Positions 1 through 13,037 are shown, counted from the first letter of the stretch. The stretch: DNA of 64,000 bases from an uncultured Pseudomonadales bacterium (GCA_938084925.1 CALKFY010000027.1:54661-118660); one strand, 5' to 3'. The notes: generated by a model not told the origin, from the letters alone. Numbers and translations are program-made.

Positions 1-1
1 T

Positions 2-1303
2 CAGGGTGAGTTACAACAGCTAACTAAGGACCATAGCTACTGGTCTGGCAGCCAGCATGTTTTGTCACGCGCTCTGGGTTCCGAAGTGCAGGTAAAAATT
101 GACTACTATGTCCACCCTTTGGAACAGGGAGACCTAGTGCTCTTGGCAACGGATGGCGTGCACCATTGCATTCGCGATACGCGTATTATGGAGCGTCTGG
201 TGGCAAGTAGTTTGGTACTGAGCGACACCGACCTAGATGAATCATGCCAGCAGTTGGTAGCTTGGTGTGCTGCCTCGCAGAAGGTAGATGATACCACTGC
301 AGTGATGTTGCGTGTAGACCAGTTGCCGCCAGCAAAAAGTCCAAATAAAATGTCCAACACACACTTGCCGATACCACCAGCGCTGCAAATAGGCCAGCGC
401 TTGGATGGTTATGAGGTGGTGGAGTGTTTAGGTGCCACCAATAGAAGCCTGATATATCGTGTCATAGATGCGGCGGGGCAGTCATTAGTACTGAAAGCAC
501 CCAGTGACAACATCGCTGATGATAGCAAGGCTTTAGCCCTGTTTGCTCAGGAAGAATGGCTTACCCGTAGTCTCAAACACCCTAGTCTAGTGAGTGGGAT
601 GGAGCGGCCAAGAGATGCCACGGCAACCTACCTATTGATGCCTCTAGTGGAAGGTGCGAACTTGCGTCAGTGGCGTGTAGATCAAGAACACACCAGTTTG
701 GTCGAAGTGCGGGCTATTATTAAGCAGCTTATCGAGGTGGTGCGCCATCTGCACCGTCAAGGCATTCAGCATCGGGATTTACGACCCGAAAATATACTCA
801 TTGATGAGCATGGCAAAATTACCTTGATAGATTATGGTAGCGCCGCTGTGGCGGGCCTGCCCCCAGATACCGAACAACGCGTTGGCGCCCTTGAGTACAG
901 CGCTCCGGAATTGGTGTTGGGGCAACCCTGTCGCCAGCCCGATGCCTTTGCCATCGCCTGCATTACCTATGAATTGCTGACGGGGCACCTGCCCTACGGC
1001 GACAAGCCTGCGCGCTGGCAAGCTTTTACCCGAGTATCGGAATTCCGCTATCAGTCGTTACTCACTTGGCGGCCAGACCTTGCAACTTGGTTAGACGCTA
1101 GCCTAAAGCAGGCTTTGAGCCCCGACGCGCGCCAACGTCCGGCAGCCCTGTCAGAGTTTTGGCAAGACTTAAATGAGCCCAATGCCGAGCTAGTAGATCA
1201 AAGCTGGGTACCACTGATGGAGCGTAACCCATTGCGTTTTTGGCAATCGGTCAGTGCGCTCTTGTTATGTTTTATGCTTGTGCAAACTTGGCTGTTGTGG
1301 TGA
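2..1303 (+). CDS. Bifunctional PP2C-type phosphatase / Ser-Thr protein kinase, 5' truncated by the window edge, C-terminal TM segment
   Basis: Frame is open upstream of the TTG at 62 (QGELQQLTKDHSYWSGSQHVLSRALGS, PP2C-like); kinase motifs HRDLRPENILI and DYGSAAV; hydrophobic C-terminus. Confidence 0.85.
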   Translation, partial: QGELQQLTKDHSYWSGSQHVLSRALGSEVQVKIDYYVHPLEQGDLVLLATDGVHHCIRDTRIMERLVASSLVLSDTDLDESCQQLVAWCAASQKVDDTTAVMLRVDQLPPAKSPNKMSNTHLPIPPALQIGQRLDGYEVVECLGATNRSLIYRVIDAAGQSLVLKAPSDNIADDSKALALFAQEEWLTRSLKHPSLVSGMERPRDATATYLLMPLVEGANLRQWRVDQEHTSLVEVRAIIKQLIEVVRHLHRQGIQHRDLRPENILIDEHGKITLIDYGSAAVAGLPPDTEQRVGALEYSAPELVLGQPCRQPDAFAIACITYELLTGHLPYGDKPARWQAFTRVSEFRYQSLLTWRPDLATWLDASLKQALSPDARQRPAALSEFWQDLNEPNAELVDQSWVPLMERNPLRFWQSVSALLLCFMLVQTWLLW

Positions 1304-1307
1304 TAAT

Positions 1308-1324
1308 TGCACAAAAGAGGTGCG
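1308..1324 (+). promoter_or_regulatory. Candidate NtrC binding site (TGCACAAAAGAGGTGCG)
   Basis: Close to TGCACC-N5-GGTGCA dyad; 67 nt upstream of a sigma54-like promoter. Confidence 0.6.
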
Positions 1325-1390
1325 CTTCTGACACCTCTGTTTCTTTCCAATATTGCCCTAGCTCATTGTAAAATAACATTTTTATATTAT

Positions 1391-1406
1391 TGGCATGATT
1401 GCTGCT
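1391..1406 (+). promoter_or_regulatory. Candidate sigma54 promoter of nirB (TGGCATGATTGCTGCT)
   Basis: GG-N10-GC spacing and TGGCAY-N5-YTGCW match. Confidence 0.6.
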
Positions 1407-1448
1407 ATAGGTTAGCTAGGCGAATGACGATTAGCTAAGTGCCATCAA

Positions 1449-1591
1449 GGTGCGCTGCTAATACGACACGATAAGCCGGGCAGCAAGGAGCGCCCTCCAC
1501 AAGACTCCAATAATTAATTAAAGACAAAGACGTCTGCCGCTTCTGGCTCTGCTACCTTAGGTAGCAGTACGTCTTGTGCTGTCGCGGCAGA
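1449..1591 (+). promoter_or_regulatory. Structured 5' leader of nirBD-nasA
   Basis: Stem 1449-1458/1480-1494; hairpin 1549-1556/1560-1567; competing stems 1527-1533/1569-1575 and 1533-1540/1584-1591. Confidence 0.6.
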
Positions 1592-1607
1592 TATTGGGAG
1601 TAAAGCA

Positions 1608-4136
1608 ATGTCTGTAACGCGTTTAGCCGTAGTTGGTAACGGCATGGTCGGCCACCATTTTTTGCAACAACTAGTCGATCAAGGCGATATTCATCAGTAT
1701 GCCATTACGGTATTTAGTGAAGAATCACTTCTGGCCTACGACCGGGTACAGCTGACCAAGTATATGCAAAGTGGCAGTGCCGAAGCGCTGAGCTTAGCCA
1801 GTCTGGAACAATATAAATCCTGGGGTATCGAGGTTAAAGCCGGGGTCGCCATTGAGACCTTGGATACGCAAGCGCAGATGATTACTGCCAGCGATGGCAC
1901 GCAGCTTGAATATGACAAGTTGGTACTGGCTACGGGTTCTTATCCTTTTGTGCCCCCTGTGCCTGGTCACGATGGTGCGGCCTGCCATGTTTATCGCACT
2001 ATCCCCGACCTGGAAGGTATAAAAGTAGCGGCCAGCAATGCGCGTTCTGGTGTGGTTATAGGCGGTGGTTTATTGGGTTTGGAAGCTGCCAAGGCCTTGG
2101 TTGATCTAGGCTTAGATACCCATGTAGTGGAATTTGCCGATCGTCTTATGATTCAACAATTAGACGCCGAAGGCGGCGAGCTACTGGGTAGTAAGATCCG
2201 TGACCTAGGCGTCAAGGTGCATACCCAAAAGAATACTCAAGCAATTGTACCGTTAGAGCACGGTGGTGTGCAGTTACAGTTTGCTGATGGTGAGCTATTA
2301 GAAACCGATGTGGTGGTGTTTTCTGCCGGTATTCGCCCCCGTGACCAGCTTGCCCGTCAGGCTCAATTAGATGTGGGTGAACGTGGTGGTATTGTCATCA
2401 ATGATCAATGCCAAACTTCTCAACCCAATGTTTACGCGATTGGCGAATGTGCCTTATGGCAACAACGCATCTTTGGTTTAGTGGCACCGGGCTATCAGAT
2501 GGCAAAAACTGTTGCCGCCCATATCAATGGCCTAGAAGGCAGTTTCCTGGGTGCCGATATGAGCACCAAATTGAAGTTGCTGGGTGTGGATGTGGCCAGT
2601 ATTGGTGATGCTCAGGGCAACACGCCAGGCGCCAAAACATACCGCCTGTTTGATGAATACCATGGTCACTACCATAAGCTGGTGGTGGATGAGACCGGTG
2701 AATTCCTGCTAGGTGCTATCTTAGTTGGCGATGCCGAACGCTATACCGAGCTGTTACAGATTTACCAAAACCGCATGAGTCTTCCAGAGCACCCAGAAAT
2801 GTTGTTGCTTTCGGTGGATGATGAAGCCGGTGGCGGTTTTGCGATGGAATTGCCTGCTAGTGCTAGCATCTGTTCTTGCCACAATGTCAGTAAGGGTGAT
2901 GTGGTACGTGCCGTACAAGGTGGTTGTTGCAATGTTGCTGAGGTGAAGGGTCAGACTTGCGCCGCGACTGGTTGTGGTGGTTGTATGCCAGCTCTTACCA
3001 AGGTGGTGCAAGACAGTTTGTTGGAACTTGGTGTAGAGGTGTCTAATGACCTGTGCGAACATTTCGCCTACACCCGTCAGGAACTGTATGACCTGGTGCG
3101 TGTGGAAGAGCTAAAAAGTTACAACGAAGTACTAGAGCGCCATGGCCAAGGTTTAGGTTGTGAAATCTGCAAGCCAGCGCTGGCCTCTATTTTGGCTTCT
3201 TGCTGGAATGATTATGTTTTGGCCAATGACCACGTGGCACAACAGGACAGCAACGACCGTTATCTTGCCAATATTCAAAAAGACGGCAGTTATTCCGTGG
3301 TGCCTAGGGTGCCGGCTGGAGAAATTACCCCGCGGCAGCTGATCGTGCTAGGCCAAGTGGCCGAAGATTTTAGCCTGTATTGCAAGATTACCGGCGGTCA
3401 ACGCGTCGACCTATTGGGTGCTCGCCAAGATCAGTTGCCAGCTATCTGGCAACAACTGATTGAGGCTGGTTTTGAAACGGGTCATGCCTATGGTAAATCC
3501 GTACGTACAGTGAAATCCTGTGTGGGCAGCACCTGGTGTCGATTTGGCGTTGGCGATAGCGTCAAATTGGCCATCGATATAGAGAACCGCTACAAGGGCG
3601 TACGTTCACCGCATAAACTCAAGTTTGCCGTGTCCGGCTGCACCCGTGAGTGTGCCGAGGCGCAAAGCAAGGACATTGGTGTGATTGCCACCGATAAGGG
3701 CTGGAATCTCTATGTTTGTGGCAATGGTGGCATGCGCCCACGCCATGCTGATTTGCTGGCTACGGATTTGGATCAGCAAACTTTGATCACCTATATAGAT
3801 CGTTTGTTGATGTTCTACATCAAAACCGCCGACCGTTTGCAACGTACTTCCACCTGGTTTGAACAGTTGGACGGGGGCTTGGATTACTTGCGTCAGGTAG
3901 TGATTGATGACAAGTTGGCAATAGGCGCTCAACTGGAGCAACAGATGCAGGCCTTAGTGGATGCTTATCAATGTGAATGGAAGACGACTTTAGAAGACCC
4001 GCATGCAGTAACGCGCTTCCAGTCATTTGTGAATAGCCCGGCCACCGATGCCAGCATCGTCATGGTCAATGAACGTGATCAGGTGCGTCCAGCGACCGCC
4101 AATGAACGTATTGAGCTAGTCTCAGCCAGCATTTAA
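1608..4136 (+). CDS. nirB: Nitrite reductase [NAD(P)H] large subunit
   Basis: 842 aa; FAD/NAD domains, BFD-like Cys motifs, sulfite/nitrite reductase siroheme motif CTRECAEAQSKD. Confidence 0.97.
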   Translation: MSVTRLAVVGNGMVGHHFLQQLVDQGDIHQYAITVFSEESLLAYDRVQLTKYMQSGSAEALSLASLEQYKSWGIEVKAGVAIETLDTQAQMITASDGTQLEYDKLVLATGSYPFVPPVPGHDGAACHVYRTIPDLEGIKVAASNARSGVVIGGGLLGLEAAKALVDLGLDTHVVEFADRLMIQQLDAEGGELLGSKIRDLGVKVHTQKNTQAIVPLEHGGVQLQFADGELLETDVVVFSAGIRPRDQLARQAQLDVGERGGIVINDQCQTSQPNVYAIGECALWQQRIFGLVAPGYQMAKTVAAHINGLEGSFLGADMSTKLKLLGVDVASIGDAQGNTPGAKTYRLFDEYHGHYHKLVVDETGEFLLGAILVGDAERYTELLQIYQNRMSLPEHPEMLLLSVDDEAGGGFAMELPASASICSCHNVSKGDVVRAVQGGCCNVAEVKGQTCAATGCGGCMPALTKVVQDSLLELGVEVSNDLCEHFAYTRQELYDLVRVEELKSYNEVLERHGQGLGCEICKPALASILASCWNDYVLANDHVAQQDSNDRYLANIQKDGSYSVVPRVPAGEITPRQLIVLGQVAEDFSLYCKITGGQRVDLLGARQDQLPAIWQQLIEAGFETGHAYGKSVRTVKSCVGSTWCRFGVGDSVKLAIDIENRYKGVRSPHKLKFAVSGCTRECAEAQSKDIGVIATDKGWNLYVCGNGGMRPRHADLLATDLDQQTLITYIDRLLMFYIKTADRLQRTSTWFEQLDGGLDYLRQVVIDDKLAIGAQLEQQMQALVDAYQCEWKTTLEDPHAVTRFQSFVNSPATDASIVMVNERDQVRPATANERIELVSASI

Positions 4137-4147
4137 AGGAGCTTATT

Positions 4148-4495
4148 ATGTCTGTACAACAGTGGGTTCAAGTGTGTGATCAGCAACAGCTACTAGCCAA
4201 TGCTGGTGTAACGGCCTTAATAGGCGAACAACAGGTGGCGGTATTTTACGTGCCGGCCAATGATCAGGTATTTGCCGTGGACAACCTAGACCCGGTAACG
4301 GGTGCCCAGGTGATGGCGCGAGGCTTAATAGGTAGCCAAGGCGAACAAATGTATGTGGCATCGCCGTTGTTGAAGCAACGCTATTGCCTACACACAGGCC
4401 AAGGACTAGATGACGACGCACAGCGCCTTAATAATTGGCCTGTGCGCTTAAATGATGGCATGGTAGAAGTCGCACTGGAGGCAGCCAGTGCTTGA
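4148..4495 (+). CDS. nirD: Nitrite reductase small subunit
   Basis: 115 aa Rieske-like NirD immediately after nirB. Confidence 0.93.
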   Translation: MSVQQWVQVCDQQQLLANAGVTALIGEQQVAVFYVPANDQVFAVDNLDPVTGAQVMARGLIGSQGEQMYVASPLLKQRYCLHTGQGLDDDAQRLNNWPVRLNDGMVEVALEAASA

Positions 4496-7166
4496 TATTA
4501 GTGATGTCACCATTACTAAGACAACCTGTGCTTACTGCGGTGTGGGTTGCGGTATTGCCGTTAAGCAGGAAATACATGCAGGCCAAGTGATTCATGTTGA
4601 CGGCGACGTTAAACATCCTGCCAACATGGGCCGCCTGTGTATTAAAGGGGCTAACCTAGATAGCACTCTGGTGCAGGCAGGTAGGTTGTTGACGGCTCAA
4701 GTGGACGGTGAGCCGGTGAACAGCGAGAAGGCCTATGACGCTGTTGCTCAGCGTTTACAGCAGGTGATTAGCGAACACGGTCCCGAAGCGGTAGGCTTCT
4801 ATTTGTCCGGACAGTTGCTAACCGAAGACTATTATATTGCCAACAAACTTTGCAAAGGCTTTATTGGTAGTCCAAATTTAGACACCAATTCGCGCTTGTG
4901 TATGTCATCGGCGGTGGTGGCGCAACAGCGCGCCTTTGGCGAAGACTTGGTGCCAGGTTGTTATGACGACCTAGAACAGGCTGACCTTGTGTTGTTAGTG
5001 GGTTCTAATATGGCTTGGACGCACCCTATTGTGTTCCAACGTTTGCTTAAGGCCCGCGAGCGCAATCCAGCTATGCAAATTGTGGTGTTGGACCCGAAGC
5101 AGACAGCAACGGCGCAGTTGGCAGACATGCACCTCGCTCTAGCCCCTGCTAGCGATGGTTACTTCTTTACCGGCTTGCTGGCTTATCTAAATCAGCAAGA
5201 TGCACTGGATTTGGATTATATTCAGGCCCACACGGAAGGCTTTTCTGAGGCCTTGGCAGCAGCGCTTGTTGCTACCCCTGATATTGCTAGTGTAGCCCGC
5301 CAGTGTGACTTATCGGCCGCGCAAGTGGCCAAGATTTTCGCCGCTTTTGCTAACACTGACAAGGTGGTGAGCGTTTATTCCCAAGGCGTTAATCAGTCCA
5401 ATACGGGTAGTGATAAGGCCAATGCCATTATCAACTGTCACCTTGCCACAGGTAAGATTGGTCGTCCTGGTGCTTGTCCATTTTCTATTACCGGTCAGCC
5501 CAATGCCATGGGAGGGCGTGAAGTGGGTGGTATGGCCACACAGCTAGCCGCCCACCGCAGCTATGACGATCCACAACAACGGGCTCAGGTAAAACAATTT
5601 TGGCAAGCACCGCAGTTGCCAGAACAAGCTGGCTATAAGGCAGTTGAACTGTTTGATGCTGTCTCGGATGGGCGTATTAAAGCCATTTGGATTATGGGCA
5701 GCAACCCCGTGGTGAGTTTGCCCAACGCCGATAAAGTACAGCGTGCGCTAGAGCAATGCCCATTGGTCATTGTTTCAGAAACCCATGCCAATACTGATAC
5801 CGCAGCATGTGCTGACATTCTACTGCCAGCCAGTGGTTGGGGTGAAAAAGACGGTACTGTCACTAATTCAGAGCGTATGATTAGCCGTCAGAGGGCCTTT
5901 GCTCCCACGCCACAAGGTGTGCGCCAAGATTGGCAAATTTTGTCAGCGGTAGCACAGCGTATGGGACATGGGCAGGCCTTTGCTTTTACCAGTAGTGCCG
6001 ATATATTCCGCGAACATGCACGACTATCGGCCCTAGAGGACGATACGCCACGGCAGTTCAACTTGGGCCCCTTGGCACAAATATCCGATCAACAATATAC
6101 CGACCTGCAACCCTTGCAGTGGCCGGTACACCGTGATGACAATAGTGCAACTGGTTGGCAGGGTAGCCCGCGTCTGTTTGCCGATGGGCAGTTTGCTACG
6201 CCTTCGGGCAAGGCTTATTGTTATGCTGTAAGTCCTGCCTTGGCGCAAGGCGAATCTAGTCAAGACTATCCCCTATGGCTGAATTCAGGCCGCTGGCGTG
6301 ACCAGTGGCACAGTATGAGCCGTACCGGTGAAGTTGCGCAATTGAGCAAGCATGAGCCAGAGCCGCGCATCGAGATGCACCCTTTTGACGCCAAGGCTTA
6401 TGCCATTACCGACGACCAGTGGGCACGTGTAAGCAGTGCTCAGGGTGATTATGTGGCACGGGTGCGTACCACTTCCTCTTTACGCCAAGGCCAGCTATTT
6501 GTACCGATCCATTGGAACCAGCAATATGCTAGTAAGGCGAAGGCGAGTAGTTTGGTTGCGGCGATTGTTGATGTCAGTTCCGGGCAGCCACAATTCAAGC
6601 AGGTGCCGGTGAAAGTTGCGCCATTAACGATGCAGTGGCAAGCGCGCTTGGTTTGCCGTCAAGCGGTGTCCATGGCCGAACATGAACATTGGGTAAGGGC
6701 GCCGCTACAGGATTTCTGCCAATACCAATTGGCGGGTAATAGTGAGTTTGCTTGGGTCGATTGGTTGCGTATGGTTTTGCCTGAGCAGGATGAAACCATG
6801 GTGCTGCAGTCTAGTGAAGCCCATAGCTTGCGTTTGGCCGTATACCAAAAGGGCCGGCTGATGGCGCTCTTGTGGGTGGCCAAAGAACTGCCCGTCATTA
6901 ACGACGACTTGATTTATAGCCTGTTGCAGCAACCGCGCTTAAACGCCAGCCAACGCTTACAAGCCTTGGCTGGACAAAAAGGCCGCAAGGTGGTGGCAGA
7001 TAAGTTGGTGTGCGCTTGTATGCAAGTGACAGCATCGGCTATTGATGAGGCCATTGACCAAGGTGAAAGCAGCCTCGCGGGTTTAAAAAACAAGCTCGGT
7101 TGCGGTAGTGGTTGTGGCTCTTGTCTAGGTGAAGTGCAGGCACGCTTGAACAAGGCTTACGCCTAA
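4488..7166 (+). CDS. nasA: Assimilatory nitrate reductase catalytic subunit with C-terminal BFD-like [2Fe-2S] domain
   Basis: TCAYCGVGCGI [4Fe-4S] motif, molybdopterin oxidoreductase body, C-terminal CACMQVTASAIDEAI...GCGSGCGSC; overlaps nirD by 8 nt. Confidence 0.95.
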   Translation: MLDISDVTITKTTCAYCGVGCGIAVKQEIHAGQVIHVDGDVKHPANMGRLCIKGANLDSTLVQAGRLLTAQVDGEPVNSEKAYDAVAQRLQQVISEHGPEAVGFYLSGQLLTEDYYIANKLCKGFIGSPNLDTNSRLCMSSAVVAQQRAFGEDLVPGCYDDLEQADLVLLVGSNMAWTHPIVFQRLLKARERNPAMQIVVLDPKQTATAQLADMHLALAPASDGYFFTGLLAYLNQQDALDLDYIQAHTEGFSEALAAALVATPDIASVARQCDLSAAQVAKIFAAFANTDKVVSVYSQGVNQSNTGSDKANAIINCHLATGKIGRPGACPFSITGQPNAMGGREVGGMATQLAAHRSYDDPQQRAQVKQFWQAPQLPEQAGYKAVELFDAVSDGRIKAIWIMGSNPVVSLPNADKVQRALEQCPLVIVSETHANTDTAACADILLPASGWGEKDGTVTNSERMISRQRAFAPTPQGVRQDWQILSAVAQRMGHGQAFAFTSSADIFREHARLSALEDDTPRQFNLGPLAQISDQQYTDLQPLQWPVHRDDNSATGWQGSPRLFADGQFATPSGKAYCYAVSPALAQGESSQDYPLWLNSGRWRDQWHSMSRTGEVAQLSKHEPEPRIEMHPFDAKAYAITDDQWARVSSAQGDYVARVRTTSSLRQGQLFVPIHWNQQYASKAKASSLVAAIVDVSSGQPQFKQVPVKVAPLTMQWQARLVCRQAVSMAEHEHWVRAPLQDFCQYQLAGNSEFAWVDWLRMVLPEQDETMVLQSSEAHSLRLAVYQKGRLMALLWVAKELPVINDDLIYSLLQQPRLNASQRLQALAGQKGRKVVADKLVCACMQVTASAIDEAIDQGESSLAGLKNKLGCGSGCGSCLGEVQARLNKAYA

Positions 7167-7271
7167 CCCAGTCTATAATCTATTTTTGGCAGGGCTTAAG
7201 GTGCCTAGGATTGAGTATATGATCTTGCCACTGCGCACATTGCTAGTCATGTGGGAAGCTTGGATGCGATG

Positions 7272-7418
7272 TCAGCCTAGGTCGCGGAACATAAACTCGA
7301 TACAAGGTGCACGATGGGTACAGTTGCGAGTGTAATAACTCAGCAACTCGTCGACATCGTTGGCTTCAATCAGCCGTATATGGCCATGGCAAGTGTGGAA
7401 GTTGGGCTGTGACAACAT
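7272..7418 (-). pseudogene. Short ORF resembling the N-terminus of a GNAT acetyltransferase (probable remnant)
   Basis: Hand translation MLSQPNFHTCHGHIRLIEANDVDELLSYYTRNCTHRAPCIEFMFRDLG*; IRLI..NDVDELLSYYTRN resembles a GNAT N-terminus; no remainder found downstream. Confidence 0.35.
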
Positions 7419-7426
7419 GGGCTAAC

Positions 7427-8812
7427 CTAGAGTGCCTCAAGGGCATCTTGTAGGGTTTTGATACCCACGATATGCATATTAGCCAAAATGGGGTCGGAGG
7501 TGACTTTGGGTACGTTGGCAATAGGTACAATAGCTCGGGTAAAACCGTGTTTAGCAGCTTCGCGAATACGCTCTTGACCGGAAGGTACGGGGCGAATTTC
7601 GCCAGATAGGCCCACTTCGCCAAATACCACTAGCTGTTGATCCAAGGGCTGACCACGTAAGCTAGAAACGATGGCCATCAACATGGCAAGGTCCGCACTG
7701 GTTTCGTACACCCGCACACCGCCAACCACGTTAACGAATACGTCTTGATCACCCGTATGCAAACCACCATGACGGTGCAGTACCGCCAAGAGCATTGCCA
7801 GACGGTTTTGATCAAGGCCAATGGCCACGCGTCGTGGGTTATTGAAATGGCTTTCGTCCACTAGCGCTTGTAGTTCTACTAATAGTGGACGGGTGCCTTC
7901 CCAAACTACCATCACCAAGCTACCTGCAGCGGCGCCTTCGGCTCTGGAAAGGAAGATAGAGCTTGGATTTTTGACTTCTTTAAGGCCCGTTTCTACCATG
8001 GCGAATACGCCTAGTTCGTTAACGGCACCAAAACGGTTTTTGTGGCCACGTAAGGTGCGGAAGCGACTGTCGTGATCACCTTCCAATTGTAAGGAGCAAT
8101 CAATCATGTGCTCCAATACTTTCGGGCCTGCTAAGTTACCGTCTTTGGTAACGTGACCGACTAGCAAGAGAACAGTATTGCTCTGCTTGGCATAGCGCAC
8201 TAACGCAGCAGCACACTCACGTACTTGGGAAACGCTGCCTGGTGCCGAGGTGATGTCAGCCAGCTGCATGACCTGAATAGAGTCGACCACTAATAGTTTA
8301 GGCTTAACACTGTCAGCCGTGGCAATGATGGATTCAACATCCGTTTCTGCTAACATCTTTAGGTTGGTGGTCGGTAGCTCCAAGCGCTGAGCACGTAAGG
8401 CAACCTGCTGTAAGGATTCTTCGCCAGTCACATACAAGGCGCTCATCTGCTGAGCCATGGTGCACATGAGTTGCAGCAACAAGGTACTTTTGCCTGCGCC
8501 GGGATGGCCACCAATTAGAATGGCAGAACCTGGCACTAGGCCACCACCTAACACACGATCTAGTTCGCCGATATTAGTGCTAAAACGCGGTACCGTGGCA
8601 ATGTCGACGTCGCTTAGGTCCACCAGCTGTGCCGCAACACCGGCATAGCCCTTAATACCTTTTGCGGCGATAGCCGCGCCACCTTTGGCAACGGGGCCAA
8701 GACGAATTTCTTGCAAGCTGTTCCAAGCACCGCAGTCGTTACATTGACCTTGCCACTTGCTGTAGTCGGAGCCGCAGTCGTTGCAGACAAAGGCAGTTTT
8801 TTGCTTGGCCAT
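7427..8812 (-). CDS. radA: DNA repair protein RadA
   Basis: N-terminal zinc finger CNDCGSDYSKWQGQC, Walker A GHPGAGKST, KNRFG motif. Confidence 0.97.
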   Translation of the reverse strand: MAKQKTAFVCNDCGSDYSKWQGQCNDCGAWNSLQEIRLGPVAKGGAAIAAKGIKGYAGVAAQLVDLSDVDIATVPRFSTNIGELDRVLGGGLVPGSAILIGGHPGAGKSTLLLQLMCTMAQQMSALYVTGEESLQQVALRAQRLELPTTNLKMLAETDVESIIATADSVKPKLLVVDSIQVMQLADITSAPGSVSQVRECAAALVRYAKQSNTVLLLVGHVTKDGNLAGPKVLEHMIDCSLQLEGDHDSRFRTLRGHKNRFGAVNELGVFAMVETGLKEVKNPSSIFLSRAEGAAAGSLVMVVWEGTRPLLVELQALVDESHFNNPRRVAIGLDQNRLAMLLAVLHRHGGLHTGDQDVFVNVVGGVRVYETSADLAMLMAIVSSLRGQPLDQQLVVFGEVGLSGEIRPVPSGQERIREAAKHGFTRAIVPIANVPKVTSDPILANMHIVGIKTLQDALEAL

Positions 8813-8830
8813 GTTATGAGCTTATATTTA

Positions 8831-8890
8831 GTAGGTCGGGTTTTAACCCGACATTTAGGACCTGTTTTGTCGGACTAAAGTCCGACCCAC
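8831..8890. repeat. REP/BIME-like pair of inverted palindromes
   Basis: GTAGGTCGGGTTTTAACCCGAC (8831-8852) and GTCGGACTAAAGTCCGACCCAC (8869-8890). Confidence 0.8.
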
Positions 8891-8891
8891 A

Positions 8892-11877
<2,986 letters not shown>

Positions 11878-12126
11878 GGTGGCGAATCATAGCATAAGGG
11901 CTTGCTAGACCCTATGGCAAAGGCCCTTGAATCCCCGTAAAAGCTGGTAAAAAGAGCAACAAAGTGTGAAGGGTTTGTGAAGAATTGTTGTTCTGGGTAG
12001 ATAATTTTGATGGTTATGGCATATTGCACTAGTTATTAGTCATTTTAACCCTATATAGATAATAGCTGGGTGGTCATGCAGTGTTGGCAAGACCCCTAAC
12101 CAAATAATTAATTTGAAGGAAAGATC

Positions 12127-12801
12127 ATGAAAACTACCCTTAGTCGTCTGGCGGTAACCAGCGCACTAGCCCTGTCTGCAGCAACAGCACAGGCCGAAGT
12201 AAATCTGGAAGATCCACAGCAAAAAGTAAGTTACAGCGTCGGTATGCTGATTGCTGGCCAGTTGGCTAATGACTTTGATGATCTAGACCTTGCAGCTTTT
12301 GTTGAAGGTTTTAACCAGTTCTACGGTGGCGAAGCCACTGCCATCACGTCACAAGAAGCTATGCAAGCTGTACAGGCTTACCAACGTGATCAAGAAGTAG
12401 CGAAGAGCGCTAATGCAATGGCAGAAAGTGAAGCCTTCTTGGCGGAAATGGCACAGCAAGAAGGTGTAGAAATCACCAAGTCTGGTCTACAGTACAAGGT
12501 ACTTGAAGAAGGTGCTGGTGTGATGCCACAAGCTACTGACACAGTAACCGTGCACTACAAGGGCACGTTGATGAATGGCCAAGAGTTCGATAGTTCTTAT
12601 TCTCGTGGCGAACCAACTTCTTTCCCGCTTAATGGCGTTATTGCTGGTTGGACCGAAGGTCTTCAGCTAATGAAAGAAGGCGGCAAGTATGAATTTTACA
12701 TTCACCCAGATCTAGCTTACGGTCCACGTGGTGCTGGTGGTTCCATTGGCCCTAACGCAGCATTGGTATTCCAAGTAGAATTGATCAAAGTTGGTGAATA
12801 A
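12127..12801 (+). CDS. FKBP-type peptidyl-prolyl isomerase with signal peptide (FklB/Mip-like)
   Basis: Signal peptide; C-terminal FKBP domain VTVHYKGTLMNGQEFDSSY...AYG. Confidence 0.92.
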   Translation: MKTTLSRLAVTSALALSAATAQAEVNLEDPQQKVSYSVGMLIAGQLANDFDDLDLAAFVEGFNQFYGGEATAITSQEAMQAVQAYQRDQEVAKSANAMAESEAFLAEMAQQEGVEITKSGLQYKVLEEGAGVMPQATDTVTVHYKGTLMNGQEFDSSYSRGEPTSFPLNGVIAGWTEGLQLMKEGGKYEFYIHPDLAYGPRGAGGSIGPNAALVFQVELIKVGE

Positions 12802-12995
12802 GCCCGATTAAGGTTGGTTTAGGTGTGTTTATGCCTAAATTGGCTGTTGTTTAGGAATTTTTCCGATACAACTACTGCCATTTTCTAGCTATCCTACACA
12901 TATAGGATTGATGTTAGCCGGATTGGCCGACAGGGAATGGCAGGATGCCTGACAATATTTACCACATGGATATGGTTGTGTTGTTACCGAAAACA

Positions 12996-13024
12996 AAAAT
13001 CCCAGCCAATGGCTGGGATTTTTA
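12996..13024 (+). terminator. Rho-independent terminator
   Basis: AAAATCCCAGCC AAT GGCTGGGATTTTT. Confidence 0.8.
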
Positions 13025-13037
13025 TTGCTTATAATTT

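Noticed and set aside
106-360. Antisense ORFs inside strong genes throughout the ORF track (e.g. 106-360, 2754-3062, 9914-10213, 31058-31543, 36836-37255)
   Set aside because: Fully overlap well-supported conserved genes on the other strand and lack recognisable families
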